Below, piece after piece: positions 19,981 to 30,119 of a DNA stretch of 64,000 bases. How positions within the stretch are numbered: the stretch's first letter is position 1; each line of letters begins with the position of its first letter. The translations under genes were made by a program, and so were the position numbers. The notes under the pieces were generated by a model. It was not told the origin of the DNA and searched no databases. It saw only the letters and a list, made by a program, of their open reading frames with translations. The stretch is from Aurantiochytrium sp. KH105 (lineage: Eukaryota > Sar > Bigyra > Thraustochytrida > Thraustochytriidae). The stretch is from NCBI GenBank assembly GCA_003116975.1, contig BGKB01000032.1:310001-374000 (forward strand), in the 5' to 3' direction.

Positions 19981-21640
19981 GATTCCGCAGGCGATCGCGC
20001 GGGCCTCGGCGTCGCTCGGCTCGGGCTCGCTCGGCTCGGCTTGGCTTCGCCCGGCCTGGCCCAGCGCGGCGAGCTCCTCGGCGGCGGCGGCCTCGTCCCC
20101 GCGCCCTCGTCCCTCCCGGAGCCCGCGCGCGAGGGGCCTCGCGCCGCGCCGCGACGCGCGCCCTGCGGAGCAAGCGCGGCGGGGCAAGCGCGACTGCCCG
20201 CGCGCGCGGCCGAGCGGGCGGTGGATCGATCGATCGATCGGTCGGTCGGGCTGGCGATTGCAGAATGAATGAAGTCGCGCCCGCCGCGGCGTCGGCACGG
20301 CCAGAGGCGGGGGGACGCCCGCCGCGCGTCCCCCGCTGCATGTGACAGTACGACGCCGGAGTTTGGTACCAAAGGCAAGGTACCACGCCTCGACGGCGAC
20401 GACGGCGACGATGGCGGCGGCGAGGACGGGAGGGAGGCGGCGCAGAGAAAGGGAAGGAGAGCGGAGAGCGGAGCAGAAGTGGAGCGGGTTTGTCTGCGGA
20501 AATGGAGGGCGCGGAGGCGGTCTGTGCTGGGCTTGCTGGCCATGTGGCTGGCTGGCTGGCTTGCAGACTTGCTTGTGGGGAAGAGGAGGAGCATGCCATG
20601 GCGGCCTGGATGATGAGTGAGAAAGTGAAGTTTGGGGGCCAACTTGGGGTGGGGAGATGGGGGAAGAAGAAAGTGGGGGAAGAGAGGAAGCGTGCCAGCC
20701 ACTTCGGTCGAGCGGAAAGAGGCGAGTCGAAGTGAACGAGACGGACTGCGGCATTTTGGGGGAAGGAGGGTAAGAGGAGATGACGAAATGGGCCATGGAC
20801 GCAGGGTTCGTCAACCTTTGCAACTGGGAATAATGGCACATGATGTCTTATCTTACATCTGACAGGTAGTAAAGAACTTGAGATGTTGCGAAATACTGAA
20901 AACTCTCAGTGTGCGTCCTGTCATTTGGCCTCCAAACAGTCATGACCAGCCGCGACCATCCGTCCATATGGACTTGTCGATCATGGAGATGACACCATTT
21001 TCTGGGTTTATTTGCTCTTTCATCAATAGGCCTGGTGAGAGTTAGGTTTGGGTGAGGTTTGTCAGAGCCCTTCTCCACGAGATATCGTGGACAAAACTTT
21101 ATGCCTTTTGAGGCTTCACACAAGTTCTTTCATGAGCCGATGTGGTTACAACTTTACAGGTGCTTGAACCTGACGTCGAGGCGCTCTTCTCCAGCCTCCT
21201 TGTCGGCGCGCTAAGCTAAAAGATGAGCACCCTGTCATCGTCAGCCTCGTCTCCCTCTCTCTTTCTCTTTCTCTTGCGTGATCAGAAAGGTCCACCAATC
21301 GTTGTCTCCACGCAGAGAGCTAGCTCAATGCCAAGGAGGTCTAACGTAGCCTTTTGTCGTCGCGATGTCAAACAATGACCGCTTTCGCGCTTGCTTTTCG
21401 CGCTTTCGCGTTGACTCTGTTCATAGTCCTTTACCACCGCCGATGATGACGAGGAGGAGGAGGACTATCTTGGGCTTCTGCTAAAGATCATCGCTGGCAA
21501 GAATAATAACAGCAACCGAACGAGCAAACGCTACTCGACGGAGAGGCCTGCGCAAGTGGACCGGCGCGAAGGGCCCTGGACGCGCAACGCGTGCGGCGAA
21601 GGAAAGAGCAAAAAGCGCGCGGGAGTACGAGCGCGCTGAG
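19981..21640. promoter_or_regulatory. Long divergent spacer between TGT and P5A ATPase
   Basis: It must contain both promoters. Bases 19981-20330 and 21480-21640 are GC-rich; 20860-21440 is more AT-balanced and may be non-promoter spacer. A short GATC run (ATCGATCGATCGATCG) lies at about 20225-20240. Overlapping 300-residue minus-strand frames here are Pro/Arg/Ala-rich and compositional. Confidence 0.4.
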
Positions 21641-24600
21641 ATGGCGTGGCTGGAGAGCATCGTGACGGATGATGGCGTGGCCTCGGCCAGCCTGCACGTG
21701 AAGCTTGGGACCTTTGCGAGGCTCGACGTGGCGCCGTTTTTGCTCCTCTACGCGCTGCTCGTTGGCGTCATGGTGCAGAACGATGTGCTGTGGAACCTGG
21801 CCGAGGTAGCGGGACTCACAAACGAGGATGACGCTCAGAAAGCCGCTGTTGGGCGATCCGAGTGGGAGCTCATCGCATGGTCGGGGGCCATCGCAGCAGC
21901 CGTCATTTCACACGTCATGACGCTGCTCAGCGGCGTTTGGTCTGTCAAACTACGCTGCTCGCTCAGGTATAGGGCCGCTCGCGACCTTCACGAGGCTGAA
22001 GCCGTCTGTATCATCCCTGTTGAGCATCGCGGCATGCCGGCAATTTGTGAACTCCACAAGGACGCCGCGGATGACGTTCGCGAGGACGAGACCTCCGCAA
22101 AATCTAAGGATAAGACCACTCGCGCTCCCAAGACGCGGGCGCAAAGGCAGCGCGAGCGCATGGAAAAAGAGGAAGAGGAGGAGCAAATGCGTAAAAGCCA
22201 ACTCGTCTCCCTTCGCTCGAGCGAGTGCTGGTTCGAGTTCCAGCGGAAGCGCTTTGAACTCGTTGGATCGATCGTTGACACCCAGACGTCAAACCTATGC
22301 AAATTCAAGCCGCTCGACTTTCCCGACAATCTTATGATCAACTCGTACTTGAACTGGCCAGGCTACACGGAGGTAGGGGATCGCCTGGCGGCAGTTCGCA
22401 AATGGAGCCGCAACGAGTTTGATATCCCTATGCCGCCCCTACGTGACCTTTTCTTCGAGAACGCGACGTCGCCTTTCTTTCTTTTCCAGGTGCTCTGCGT
22501 CGCGCTTTGGTGTCTTGATGAGTATTGGTACTATTCGGTTTTCACGCTCGCCATGCTTGTCATCTTTGAGCTCACCGTTTGCAAGCAACGTCAGCAGAAC
22601 CTGGGCATGCTTCGCGGCATGCTCCACCCGCCGTATCCGGTGTGGGTGTATCGATCCGATCAGTGGGTCCGCTCACTGAGCACCGATCTCGTGCCTGGCG
22701 ACATGTGCTCGCTAGTGCGCCCCACGAACCTATATCGTCCAATGCCCGATGGCACAAGACAGGCCGAAGACGAGGAAAACATTCTTGTTCCCTGCGATAT
22801 GCTCCTTTTGCGTGGCTCTTGTGTTGTCAACGAGGCCATGCTCACCGGAGAGTCTGTTCCCAAAATGAAGGAGTCCGTGCTCTCACTGGCGCATGCCAAG
22901 AGCAACCTTTTGGAACGGCCCCTCGTCGTAGAGGGCAGCGAGTTCTCGAACCATCTCGTGCTGGGAGGCACTCGCGTCATTCAGCACAAGATGGAAGCCA
23001 TCGATCCTCTCGACAAAGAAAAGCCAGCGGGTCTCATTCCCTCTCCACCTGACGGGGGCTGTCTAGCGATTGTTCTGCGCACGGGATTTTATACGAGCCA
23101 AGGCTCACTCATGCGTACCATTCTCTTTAGCACTGAACACGTGACGGTGGGCGACAAGGACACCTTTTACTTTATCCTCGTGCTTCTGGTCTTTGCCGTG
23201 CTCGCCTCGGCATACGTTCTCGTGGAGGGCCTCAAGAACGAGACACAGTCGCGCTGGAAGCTTTTCTTGCACTGTATTATGATTGTCACATCGGTGGTGC
23301 CGCCAGAGCTGCCCATGGAGCTCTCGCTCGCCGTTAATACCTCGCTGTCGCGGCTTTTTCGCCTTGCGATCTTTTGCACGGAGCCGTACCGCATCCCCTA
23401 TGCAGGGCGGCTCAACCTCTGCTGTTTCGACAAAACCGGCACGCTCACGAGCGACGCCTACTTTGTCAAAGGCATCGCGCATCCAAGCGCTGTGCAAAAT
23501 TTTTCAAAAGACACCCAAATCGCGCCAACATTGACTCCAGCCCAAGAATCGGATGGTTATGCCATCTTTGTCATTGCTGGCTGTCATCAGCTCGTACGTA
23601 TGGCGGACAAGGTTGACGGTGACCCCATGGAAAAGGCCGCAGTGCGCGCCATCAATTGGGGCATGACCCGCGATAGTCGCATGATCAATCGGGCAAGCTC
23701 CAAGGCCAAAGGCGAGCGCGTCCAGATTCGCATTCTGCATCATCACCCATTTTCTTCGACGCTGAAACGCATGAGTGCCGTGATTGCTGTCGAGACGCTC
23801 GACGCGCTCAAGCGCGTCAAGTCGTCCAAGATCATGGTCGTCTGCAAGGGCGCGCCGGAGAAAATGGTGGAATTTCTCGAGGAGGAGCCCGCGCAATACA
23901 AAGAGTCGTATCAGGCCTTTATGCTCGCTGGCGGGCGCGTTCTCGCACTCGCATGCAAGACCTTGCCCGTGACCGTTTCCGAGACCTCGGCCAGTCTGCT
24001 CTCGCGTGACGAGTGCGAGTCGAAGCTTACATTTGCCGGTCTCCTCGTCCTCGACTGCCCGCTCAAGGAGGACACACGAGACGCTGTGGACCAACTCCGC
24101 AACGCGCAGCATCGCATTGTCATTGTCACCGGAGATAATGCGCTCACTGCGTGCGACGTCGCACGTCAGCTTGAGCTTGTCGGCGACAATCACGAAGATG
24201 TGCTCGAACTCTCGCCAGGGCTTGAGTGGGTCCCCATTGACCCGCGCGCCTCGCCCCCCGAGGAATCCGTGCGTCACTTCGATCGTGGTCACACGGCTGC
24301 AGTGCTCGTGCAGCAGGAAGGCAAGCACCTTGTCGTCACGGGTGCCGCTCTCGACGCAATGGAGGCCGAAATGGGTGGACCGTCCTCGCATGGATTTGCG
24401 CGAGCCTTGCGGCGGCTGACCCCGCACGTGACAGTTTTTGCGCGCGTGTCACCGCGTCACAAGGAAATTGTTCTCGCTGCAATGACCGCAGCGGGATGCA
24501 GGGCGCTCATGTGCGGGGATGGCACCAACGACGTGGGCGCTCTCAAGCAGGCCGACGTTGGCGTGTCCATCATTAATTCTCCCGAGCATGAGGACGCGGT

Positions 24601-25474
24601 CAAGAGGGCGCGCGAGCAGGTGGCCGATCGCTTCACTAGCAAGGAGATGCGCAAGATGTCTGCCGCAGACCGCATCCGCATGGAAATCCAGGCCATGGAG
24701 GCTGAAAAGCAGGGAAGTTCGGTTGTTCAGCTCGGGGACGCTTCGATCGCCTCTCCATTTACGTCAAAGTCAACCTCCATCATGTCCACCGTGCATATTG
24801 TCCGACAGGGTCGCTGCACGCTCGTGACCACGATCCAAATGTACAAGATTCTGGCCCTGAACTGTCTCGTGTCGGCGTATTCCATGTCAGCGCTCTACTT
24901 GTTCGGTGTCAAGCAAGGCGATACACAGGCGACGATTGCGGGTCTGCTCATTGCAGGTCTCTTCATGTTCATCTCCTGGGCAGAGCCTCTCGAGACGCTT
25001 TCGCGGGAGCGCCCCGTGGCGAGCGTTTTCAGCGCTTCTGTCATGGTGTCTCTCTTGGGTCAGCTTGTGGTCCACTTTGCGAGCCTTTTTGCAGTCCTGC
25101 ATCTCACGAGCCCGTTCGTGGAGAGCGGCGCCGAGGAGATGCGTCCAGATGCGGACTTCAAGCCGAACGTGATCAACTCTGCTGTCTTCCTCGTTGGCCT
25201 CTGCATGCAGTGCAACGTCTTTGGGGCCAACTATCACGGCCATCCCTTCATGCAGAGTCTCTGGGACAACAAAGTCTTTCATCGCATCTTGCTGGCGACA
25301 TGGTCACTAAGTGTGCTGCTTACTGCCGAGGTGATTCCTGGTCTCGGCGAGACCTTTGAGCTCGTTCCACTTCCGGACACGAACGACTATCGCGCAAAAC
25401 TCCTTGCGATTCTTTTGGCCGACACCGCGTGCTCCTGGGCTTGGGAGTTTATGGCACGTAGTGTCCTCGCTTAG
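21641..25474 (+). CDS. P5A-type ATPase (ATP13A1/SPF1 family)
   Basis: 1,277 residues in one exon. It is an endoplasmic reticulum P-type ATPase; SPF1 and ATP13A1 extract mis-inserted helices from the ER membrane. Visible landmarks: an N-terminal membrane pair (FLLLYALLVGVMV); the TGES actuator loop at 402-405 in MLTGESVPKMKE; the P5A signature PPELPMELSLAVN in the M4 region; the phosphorylated Asp597 in FDKTGTLTSD; GAPEKM in the nucleotide domain; and the hinge motif GDGTND at 959-964. Six C-terminal membrane segments follow. All catalytic residues are intact. Length is slightly above the usual 1,200, partly from a charged insert near residues 150-185 (RQRERMEKEEEEEQMRK). It converges on kinesin-13 with a 363-bp gap. 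Confidence 0.96.
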   Translation: MAWLESIVTDDGVASASLHVKLGTFARLDVAPFLLLYALLVGVMVQNDVLWNLAEVAGLTNEDDAQKAAVGRSEWELIAWSGAIAAAVISHVMTLLSGVWSVKLRCSLRYRAARDLHEAEAVCIIPVEHRGMPAICELHKDAADDVREDETSAKSKDKTTRAPKTRAQRQRERMEKEEEEEQMRKSQLVSLRSSECWFEFQRKRFELVGSIVDTQTSNLCKFKPLDFPDNLMINSYLNWPGYTEVGDRLAAVRKWSRNEFDIPMPPLRDLFFENATSPFFLFQVLCVALWCLDEYWYYSVFTLAMLVIFELTVCKQRQQNLGMLRGMLHPPYPVWVYRSDQWVRSLSTDLVPGDMCSLVRPTNLYRPMPDGTRQAEDEENILVPCDMLLLRGSCVVNEAMLTGESVPKMKESVLSLAHAKSNLLERPLVVEGSEFSNHLVLGGTRVIQHKMEAIDPLDKEKPAGLIPSPPDGGCLAIVLRTGFYTSQGSLMRTILFSTEHVTVGDKDTFYFILVLLVFAVLASAYVLVEGLKNETQSRWKLFLHCIMIVTSVVPPELPMELSLAVNTSLSRLFRLAIFCTEPYRIPYAGRLNLCCFDKTGTLTSDAYFVKGIAHPSAVQNFSKDTQIAPTLTPAQESDGYAIFVIAGCHQLVRMADKVDGDPMEKAAVRAINWGMTRDSRMINRASSKAKGERVQIRILHHHPFSSTLKRMSAVIAVETLDALKRVKSSKIMVVCKGAPEKMVEFLEEEPAQYKESYQAFMLAGGRVLALACKTLPVTVSETSASLLSRDECESKLTFAGLLVLDCPLKEDTRDAVDQLRNAQHRIVIVTGDNALTACDVARQLELVGDNHEDVLELSPGLEWVPIDPRASPPEESVRHFDRGHTAAVLVQQEGKHLVVTGAALDAMEAEMGGPSSHGFARALRRLTPHVTVFARVSPRHKEIVLAAMTAAGCRALMCGDGTNDVGALKQADVGVSIINSPEHEDAVKRAREQVADRFTSKEMRKMSAADRIRMEIQAMEAEKQGSSVVQLGDASIASPFTSKSTSIMSTVHIVRQGRCTLVTTIQMYKILALNCLVSAYSMSALYLFGVKQGDTQATIAGLLIAGLFMFISWAEPLETLSRERPVASVFSASVMVSLLGQLVVHFASLFAVLHLTSPFVESGAEEMRPDADFKPNVINSAVFLVGLCMQCNVFGANYHGHPFMQSLWDNKVFHRILLATWSLSVLLTAEVIPGLGETFELVPLPDTNDYRAKLLAILLADTACSWAWEFMARSVLA

Positions 25475-25837
25475 TGAAAATGATGGGGCGCACTTTGACC
25501 CTTGGCATGGACGGACTTGGATGGGACAGTCGCGCCTCCGAAATGCAAGAACGGTACCGCCGTCACACTTGCGTTTTGTTTGCTACCCTCCTGATGTTTC
25601 GATCCAGGGTAGTACATTTTATGATAATTTGTCAAACTGTCCAAGTCAAAATGGCCGCAATTTTATTTTTTTTACTTTTTGAAAGCATTCGAAAAAAAGG
25701 GAAGAAAAACATCAATGTCAACTCAAGTGAGGCGAAAGGGGAAAAGAAGAGAGCCGCCAGGACAGCCTGGCTTCTATTCCTTTTTTCTTTCTGATTTGTT
25801 TCTTGTCGATTTCACTTGTTGTTTTCGTTCATCAAAA
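25475..25837. terminator. Convergent 3' flank shared by P5A ATPase and kinesin-13
   Basis: The AT-rich spacer lies between two stop codons. It contains T-rich tracts (ATTTTATTTTTTTTACTTTTT near 25660) and A-rich tracts near 25690, likely 3'UTR/polyadenylation sequence for one or both genes. No coding signal was seen. Confidence 0.4.
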
Positions 25838-27988
25838 TCAATTTTCTACGATCTTGGCGGCAACTTCGTCAAGGGCAAGGTGCTTTCTGAAATTGTGAAG
25901 CTTGCCTTGAAGATCCGTAAAGAGGGTGAGCTTGTCTGTGATGATCTGATCAAGACGCGCGGCGTACTCTTCAATGTCGTAATCAACAACGTCGCTGCCT
26001 TGTACTTTGGACAGCAAAACACCTTCCTCGGTGAGCATGTCGGCATTTCTCTGAATTGCCTTCATATGCGCACTGAGGACCTCCTCCTCCATATCCACAA
26101 GCTTGGCGACCATGTCCTGGAAGTTTACCTCGGGAAGACCTTCCTTGCTCGTTTCAGAAGACTCTTTGTTGCCATGTCCACTGCGCTTTGTGCGTTGCGC
26201 CGGGACGTTTGCGGAGCTCGGGCTCTTGACTTGGAGTGGTTCCCGAAGCTGGGGCGGGTCCGCGCTCGGATCGTCCCACTGTCGTCGGCTATTGCCTGCA
26301 GATGGCTTCGCTTTGGCTGCTGCGGGAGGCTGAATTCTGCTCGAGGGACCAGCGCCAGCGGCACCCCGCCGAGAAGCGGGTTGCCGCAGACCTGAGATTC
26401 CCGCGGCAGCAGAAGCAGCGCTCGCTCCACGCGTCGCCCGGGGCGAACTCACGGGAACAGGGGCTTTGGCGGGCGTATGGCGCGGCCCAGAGGTGGATTT
26501 GTTACCGTAGGCGCGGCGGGAATGGTCCGGACTCGATTCCTCGGCGGGTTCCTCCTCAATGTCTTCCATTTCGTGAACCCTGCGACCACTGTCCGGGCTC
26601 TCGCGGCCCGGCGAGGACTCTTCGCGATCCTCGTCTTCGTAATCGTCGTCGTCGGATGATGACATGTAGTAGCTGCTCTCGGTGGGGTCGGGCGTTGCGC
26701 CGCCGCCGGCGACGCCGTTTGTGATGCTCTTGCGACGGGCCGGACCAGAAGGACGAATGACCTTTTCCTTGACGCGGTCGGCGTAGCGAAGTGTGTTGAG
26801 CGTATGGTCCGCAGACGAGGACACGGGACTGATGCAGCTGATCATGACCGTGCGCGCGTCGTTGGAGAAGGAGTCTTTGAGAATCATCGTTAGCTTGGAG
26901 GCTCGGTAGGGAACGTGGCTGCTCGCGCTGTCGAGAGCACGCACGCACTCCTTCAGCGCGAGGAGAGACTTGTTGATCTCTGCAGACTCTTGACGGCGTT
27001 GGCGATTGTGGTGCTTGGTATCTTGGCCGCGTTCGCTGCCTGCGAGATCGATGAGCGAGAGCTTGCCAAAGGGCTCGCTGCCCTCCTTGGCGGCGGTTCT
27101 GCGCAGCGCGATTTGGCAGATTGCGTGCGAGCGCGACGAGTCGTTGTTCATTTCTGTGGCGTGGGTGGTGCGCTCGTTGTTGCCCTGCTCGATGAGCTGG
27201 AGGAGCTCGGTTTCGTCCGAGACAATGACCTCTTTGAGGCCCTCGACCTGGACACGGCCCTTGCCGTCCTCGCGCACGGAGCAGACGCGGCGATCGTGCA
27301 GGAGGTCGATGCAGCGGCCGCCGTAGAGCTCAAAGAATGCGCAGTGTACCTCGAGGCGCTTACTGCTATGCTCGGGCGAGTAGATGAGCCGGAAAACGTC
27401 TCTGGCGGCGAGCTTTTGCACGCCGCCCATGGTAAAGGTCTTGCCAGAGCCTGTCTGGCCGTAAGCGAAGCACGTGGCCCGGCCGCCGCCTACGGCGAAC
27501 TCGACGAGGTACTTTGCGGTGTTATCGTAGACTTCCTCGTTGGAGGCGACCTCGTTAAAGGCGTGGTCGAGCTCGAAGTTGACATTGTCAAGGTACTTTG
27601 TGATGCCGTCGACCTTGAGCTTGCAGTGGTGCACGTACACGCGTGGATTGCTACAGCTGACGGAGTCGTAGTCCTTGCGGCGCACCTCGCTCTCGCTCAC
27701 CGGCCGCTTGCGCACGACCACGTTGATTTTGAGGGGCCCCGTGGCGGCGTGCGCCAGGGGTCTGCACATTTCGTTTTTCCTGAACTTGCGGATCATGCGC
27801 TGGAAGTCCACATCGCCGGGCTTGCCCTTGCGCTCGTTGCGCTTGATCTCCGTCTCGCGCTTGCGCTTGAACTCCTCCGCGGACTTGCGCCGGTTCGCGC
27901 GCTGCCGCGCCAGCTTCTCGATCTCCGCCACCGTGCGGTCCTTCCCGCCGCCCCTGCGCCGCGGGCTGGCGCCGCCGGGCTCCACCAT
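25838..27988 (-). CDS. Kinesin-13 (KIF2/MCAK-type microtubule depolymerase)
   Basis: 716 residues in one exon. Kinesin-13s use ATP to remove tubulin from microtubule ends in the spindle and in flagella. The class-specific neck is visible (KRNERKGKPGDVDFQRMIRK, residues 50-69). The motor spans about 85-410, with P-loop GQTGSGKT at 177-184, switch I NNDSSRSHA at 281-289, switch II DLAGSER at 314-320, and the loop-2 KVD tripeptide at 125-127 that family members use to bend tubulin. After the motor come an acidic Ser-rich linker, a Pro/Ala-rich disordered stretch (about 520-610) and a C-terminal helical region (about 620-716) likely to dimerise. Upstream sequence holds an 18-bp motif cluster shared with the histone H1 promoter. 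Confidence 0.96.
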   Translation of the reverse strand: MVEPGGASPRRRGGGKDRTVAEIEKLARQRANRRKSAEEFKRKRETEIKRNERKGKPGDVDFQRMIRKFRKNEMCRPLAHAATGPLKINVVVRKRPVSESEVRRKDYDSVSCSNPRVYVHHCKLKVDGITKYLDNVNFELDHAFNEVASNEEVYDNTAKYLVEFAVGGGRATCFAYGQTGSGKTFTMGGVQKLAARDVFRLIYSPEHSSKRLEVHCAFFELYGGRCIDLLHDRRVCSVREDGKGRVQVEGLKEVIVSDETELLQLIEQGNNERTTHATEMNNDSSRSHAICQIALRRTAAKEGSEPFGKLSLIDLAGSERGQDTKHHNRQRRQESAEINKSLLALKECVRALDSASSHVPYRASKLTMILKDSFSNDARTVMISCISPVSSSADHTLNTLRYADRVKEKVIRPSGPARRKSITNGVAGGGATPDPTESSYYMSSSDDDDYEDEDREESSPGRESPDSGRRVHEMEDIEEEPAEESSPDHSRRAYGNKSTSGPRHTPAKAPVPVSSPRATRGASAASAAAGISGLRQPASRRGAAGAGPSSRIQPPAAAKAKPSAGNSRRQWDDPSADPPQLREPLQVKSPSSANVPAQRTKRSGHGNKESSETSKEGLPEVNFQDMVAKLVDMEEEVLSAHMKAIQRNADMLTEEGVLLSKVQGSDVVDYDIEEYAARLDQIITDKLTLFTDLQGKLHNFRKHLALDEVAAKIVEN

Positions 27989-28346
27989 CGCGCCCCGCGC
28001 CTCTCCCTCGCCCCGCGCCTCCAGGCACAGCTGGCCCCCCTCGCCGGCGTCCTGCGCGAGCAGCTCCAGCTCCAGCTCCGCGGCGGTCTCCGCCTACCCG
28101 CCCCGGCCGGCGCGCTCTGGGCCCGCGACGCGAGAAACCGGCGGGCGCGGCGCGCGGGCGGGCGGGCGCGGCGCGGCTCGAGCGGGCGCGGCGCGCGGGC
28201 GGGCGCGGCGCGGGCGGGCGCGGTCTCTGCGCGTCCTTGCGCGTCTGGCGCGAGCGGCCGGGGCTCGCCGCTGCTCGCTCTCTCTCGTTCGTTTGCCTCT
28301 CCCGCGCTGCTCCTGCCCGCTGCCCGCGCAGAGCCGCGCAGAGCCC

Positions 28347-28432
28347 GCGCATAGCCCACTTGCGCGCCGCCGCGCAAGTCGGGAATGCGCGGGAACGGCA
28401 CTTGCGCGCGCCGCCGCAAGTGCAGCCCGCGC
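28347..28432. promoter_or_regulatory. CGCAAGTG/ATGCGC element cluster upstream of kinesin-13
   Basis: Two full 18-bp copies: CGCAAGTGGGCTATGCGC on the minus strand at 28347-28364 and CGCAAGTCGGGAATGCGC on the plus strand at 28373-28390, divergent and 8 bp apart. Half-copies with the CGCAAGTG core follow at 28399-28406 (minus) and 28415-28422 (plus). An E2F-like GCGCGGGAA overlaps at 28387-28395. The cluster is 360-440 bp upstream of the kinesin-13 ATG. The CAAGTG core also satisfies the E-box CANNTG. Confidence 0.55.
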
Positions 28433-28557
28433 ATAACGTCCGCGCCGGGCCGCGCGCGCCTTAACGCGGCGGTTTGCGCGGCGAGAGCGCGTGCCGGGGG
28501 GCGGGGACGGAGGAAGGGGGTCCCAAAGGGTAAGGCGGGACGGAGCGGAGGCGTCCC

Positions 28558-28591
28558 GAGGAGGAGGAGGAGGAGGAGGAGGAGGAGGAGG
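28558..28591. repeat. (GAG)n trinucleotide tract
   Basis: About eleven GAG/AGG units in a purine-rich stretch of the kinesin-13 upstream region. No coding frame over it is credible. Confidence 0.9.
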
Positions 28592-29200
28592 GGGACGCGA
28601 AGAAGGACTCCGGCGAGGAGGAGAGGGACGGGGCGCGGGGTGGCTGGCAGAATGGCTGGCTGAGCGGCCGGGAAGGAGGTCGGGGATGCTGGGGAGAGGG
28701 TGGAGGATGAAGAGGAAAATCGGATGTGCGCAGCTTGCACAGGCCGAACGTGAGAGCGGCAAGATGTCGGACAGGATGTGGAGTCCTTGGCTCGCTTTGT
28801 GTCCCTGAGAGAGGCTCGGAATGCGTGATCGGCGATGATAGTCAGGCAGTGTCAGCGAGGTGATGAAGGGGGACAATGACGTGTCGAAGGCAAGGCTGGT
28901 AGGCGAAGACGGGCTGCTTGAGGCTAGCCGCGGCGAGCGAAAAAGAAAATAATGAGGATGCTGCATCAACGAAATGCTGCAAAATGATGAAACGGGGGAA
29001 ACTGATGCAACGTCAACTCAGGGTCCACTTATGCTGACACTATCGTGAGACTTAGCGTATGATCGACGTAGATGCAGAGAGAGACTGTCGACGCAGATGC
29101 AGAACAAATTGCCAAATCTCAACGAAGTCGAAAAACAAAAGCCGACCTCGTCATATCGACTGACTACTTTTGGTGTCAGACAGTCAGCCAAGTAACTTGA

Positions 29201-29563
29201 TATCTTGGTAGTACATGCCAAGTGTATGGTACGTTTGACATCGCTAGTGGCATGATCAAGCAAGTGGAGGAAAGATTCCCAGTTCAAGAGGCTGCTTATT
29301 CACGTTGTCCAAATCAAACCAAGAATGACTGTTTTCCTTACACGAAGAAGGTTGACAGCGCCAAATTTCCATCTGGTTACAAATGGTCGACCTCCTGCCA
29401 AGCAGAAGCAAAGGATGTACAGGTCTGTTGGTCTAATTGCGGGTGGGCCTGTACAGACTGGCTCCCCCCGATAGGCGTATCAGTAACGCAAGCAGTGGCA
29501 ACGAAAGTAGGAAACACACAAGTCACTCCGTGTATACATACAAGCTTATGCCTACCGCGATAG
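29201..29563 (+). CDS. Possible Cys-rich exon or small gene, uncertain
   Basis: An open stretch after a stop at 29198-29200 runs 120 codons. The first ATG is at 29252, giving about 103 residues. The middle is rich in Cys, Trp, Tyr and Asn (CPNQTKNDCFPYTKK; CWSNCGWACTDW), with eight Cys in about 80 codons, unlike the Arg/Ala/Pro composition of chance frames here. Base composition is more AT-rich than neighbouring genes. There is no signal peptide, so it could be an internal exon of an extracellular protein, a decayed gene or chance. No family recognised. Confidence 0.25.
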   Translation, partial: YLGSTCQVYGTFDIASGMIKQVEERFPVQEAAYSRCPNQTKNDCFPYTKKVDSAKFPSGYKWSTSCQAEAKDVQVCWSNCGWACTDWLPPIGVSVTQAVATKVGNTQVTPCIHTSLCLPR

Positions 29564-30058
29564 AGCACGCAGGCACCCAACCTGCCAGGCTTTCCAGTTT
29601 GTTGATCCTCATCAATCGTCTGTCACAGTGGCAAGGGGTTTTTAGGAGCGAACAGAGCCGATGGGCCAAAGCACGTATACTACGACTAGAGGTTTGCTCC
29701 GTACGACCACGCCCTGCGCGGGCGGATTCGCAAACGCCGCGCGCTGGCAGGGCACCGGCGGGGCTTCCTTTCTCTATTCCCTTTGCCTAGCCTTTTCCTG
29801 CGCGTGCGGCGCGCGGACAGCTAGGCCTAGAACAAAGATCAGGACGAGGACGTGAAAACACCAAGGTCGCGGCCAAGATTCTTGGACGTCCGCAAGCGAA
29901 CTCGTACCTTCAGAGAGTCTCGCTCACATCACGCGCGCCAGCGCACGAAAGAGACGGACGTGACGCACCGCGCGCCCACGCCAAAGGCGTATTCGCTTCG
30001 GCGATAGCTTGGTTGTTACGAAACGAATCGTCGCAAAAGGCAATTCACTCATCTCTCA

Positions 30059-30078
30059 CTCTCTCTCTCTCTCTCTCT
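30059..30078. repeat. (CT)n tract in probable 5'UTR
   Basis: Ten CT dinucleotides lie 42 bp before the sulfotransferase ATG. Pyrimidine tracts near start codons recur in this window (for example before 5131) and may be promoter or 5'UTR elements. Confidence 0.7.
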
Positions 30079-30119
30079 ATCAATTCTCCAGCAGGCTAGA
30101 AAGCCAGGAGGCAAAAATC

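Larger units (their letters stand above)
27989..30119. promoter_or_regulatory. 2.1-kb divergent spacer, kinesin-13 and sulfotransferase
   Basis: The first 600 bp are extremely GC-rich and act as the probable kinesin-13 promoter, including the motif cluster at 28347-28432. A GAG tract follows at 28558. From about 28950 the sequence becomes AT-balanced and holds a possible Cys-rich exon (29201-29563, listed separately). The sulfotransferase 5'UTR with a CT tract lies at the right end. Confidence 0.4.

Noticed and set aside
19796-20839. Overlapping 290-350-codon minus-strand frames upstream of TGT
   Set aside because: They are Pro/Arg/Ala-rich and mutually overlapping in all three frames. Only the 47 bp ending the third frame (MPKLRFRVLKQSKLSR) is kept, as TGT exon 1.
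26915-28354. 479-codon plus-strand frame
   Set aside because: It is antisense to the kinesin-13 motor domain; composition is a Leu/Ala/Val mirror of the motor codons.
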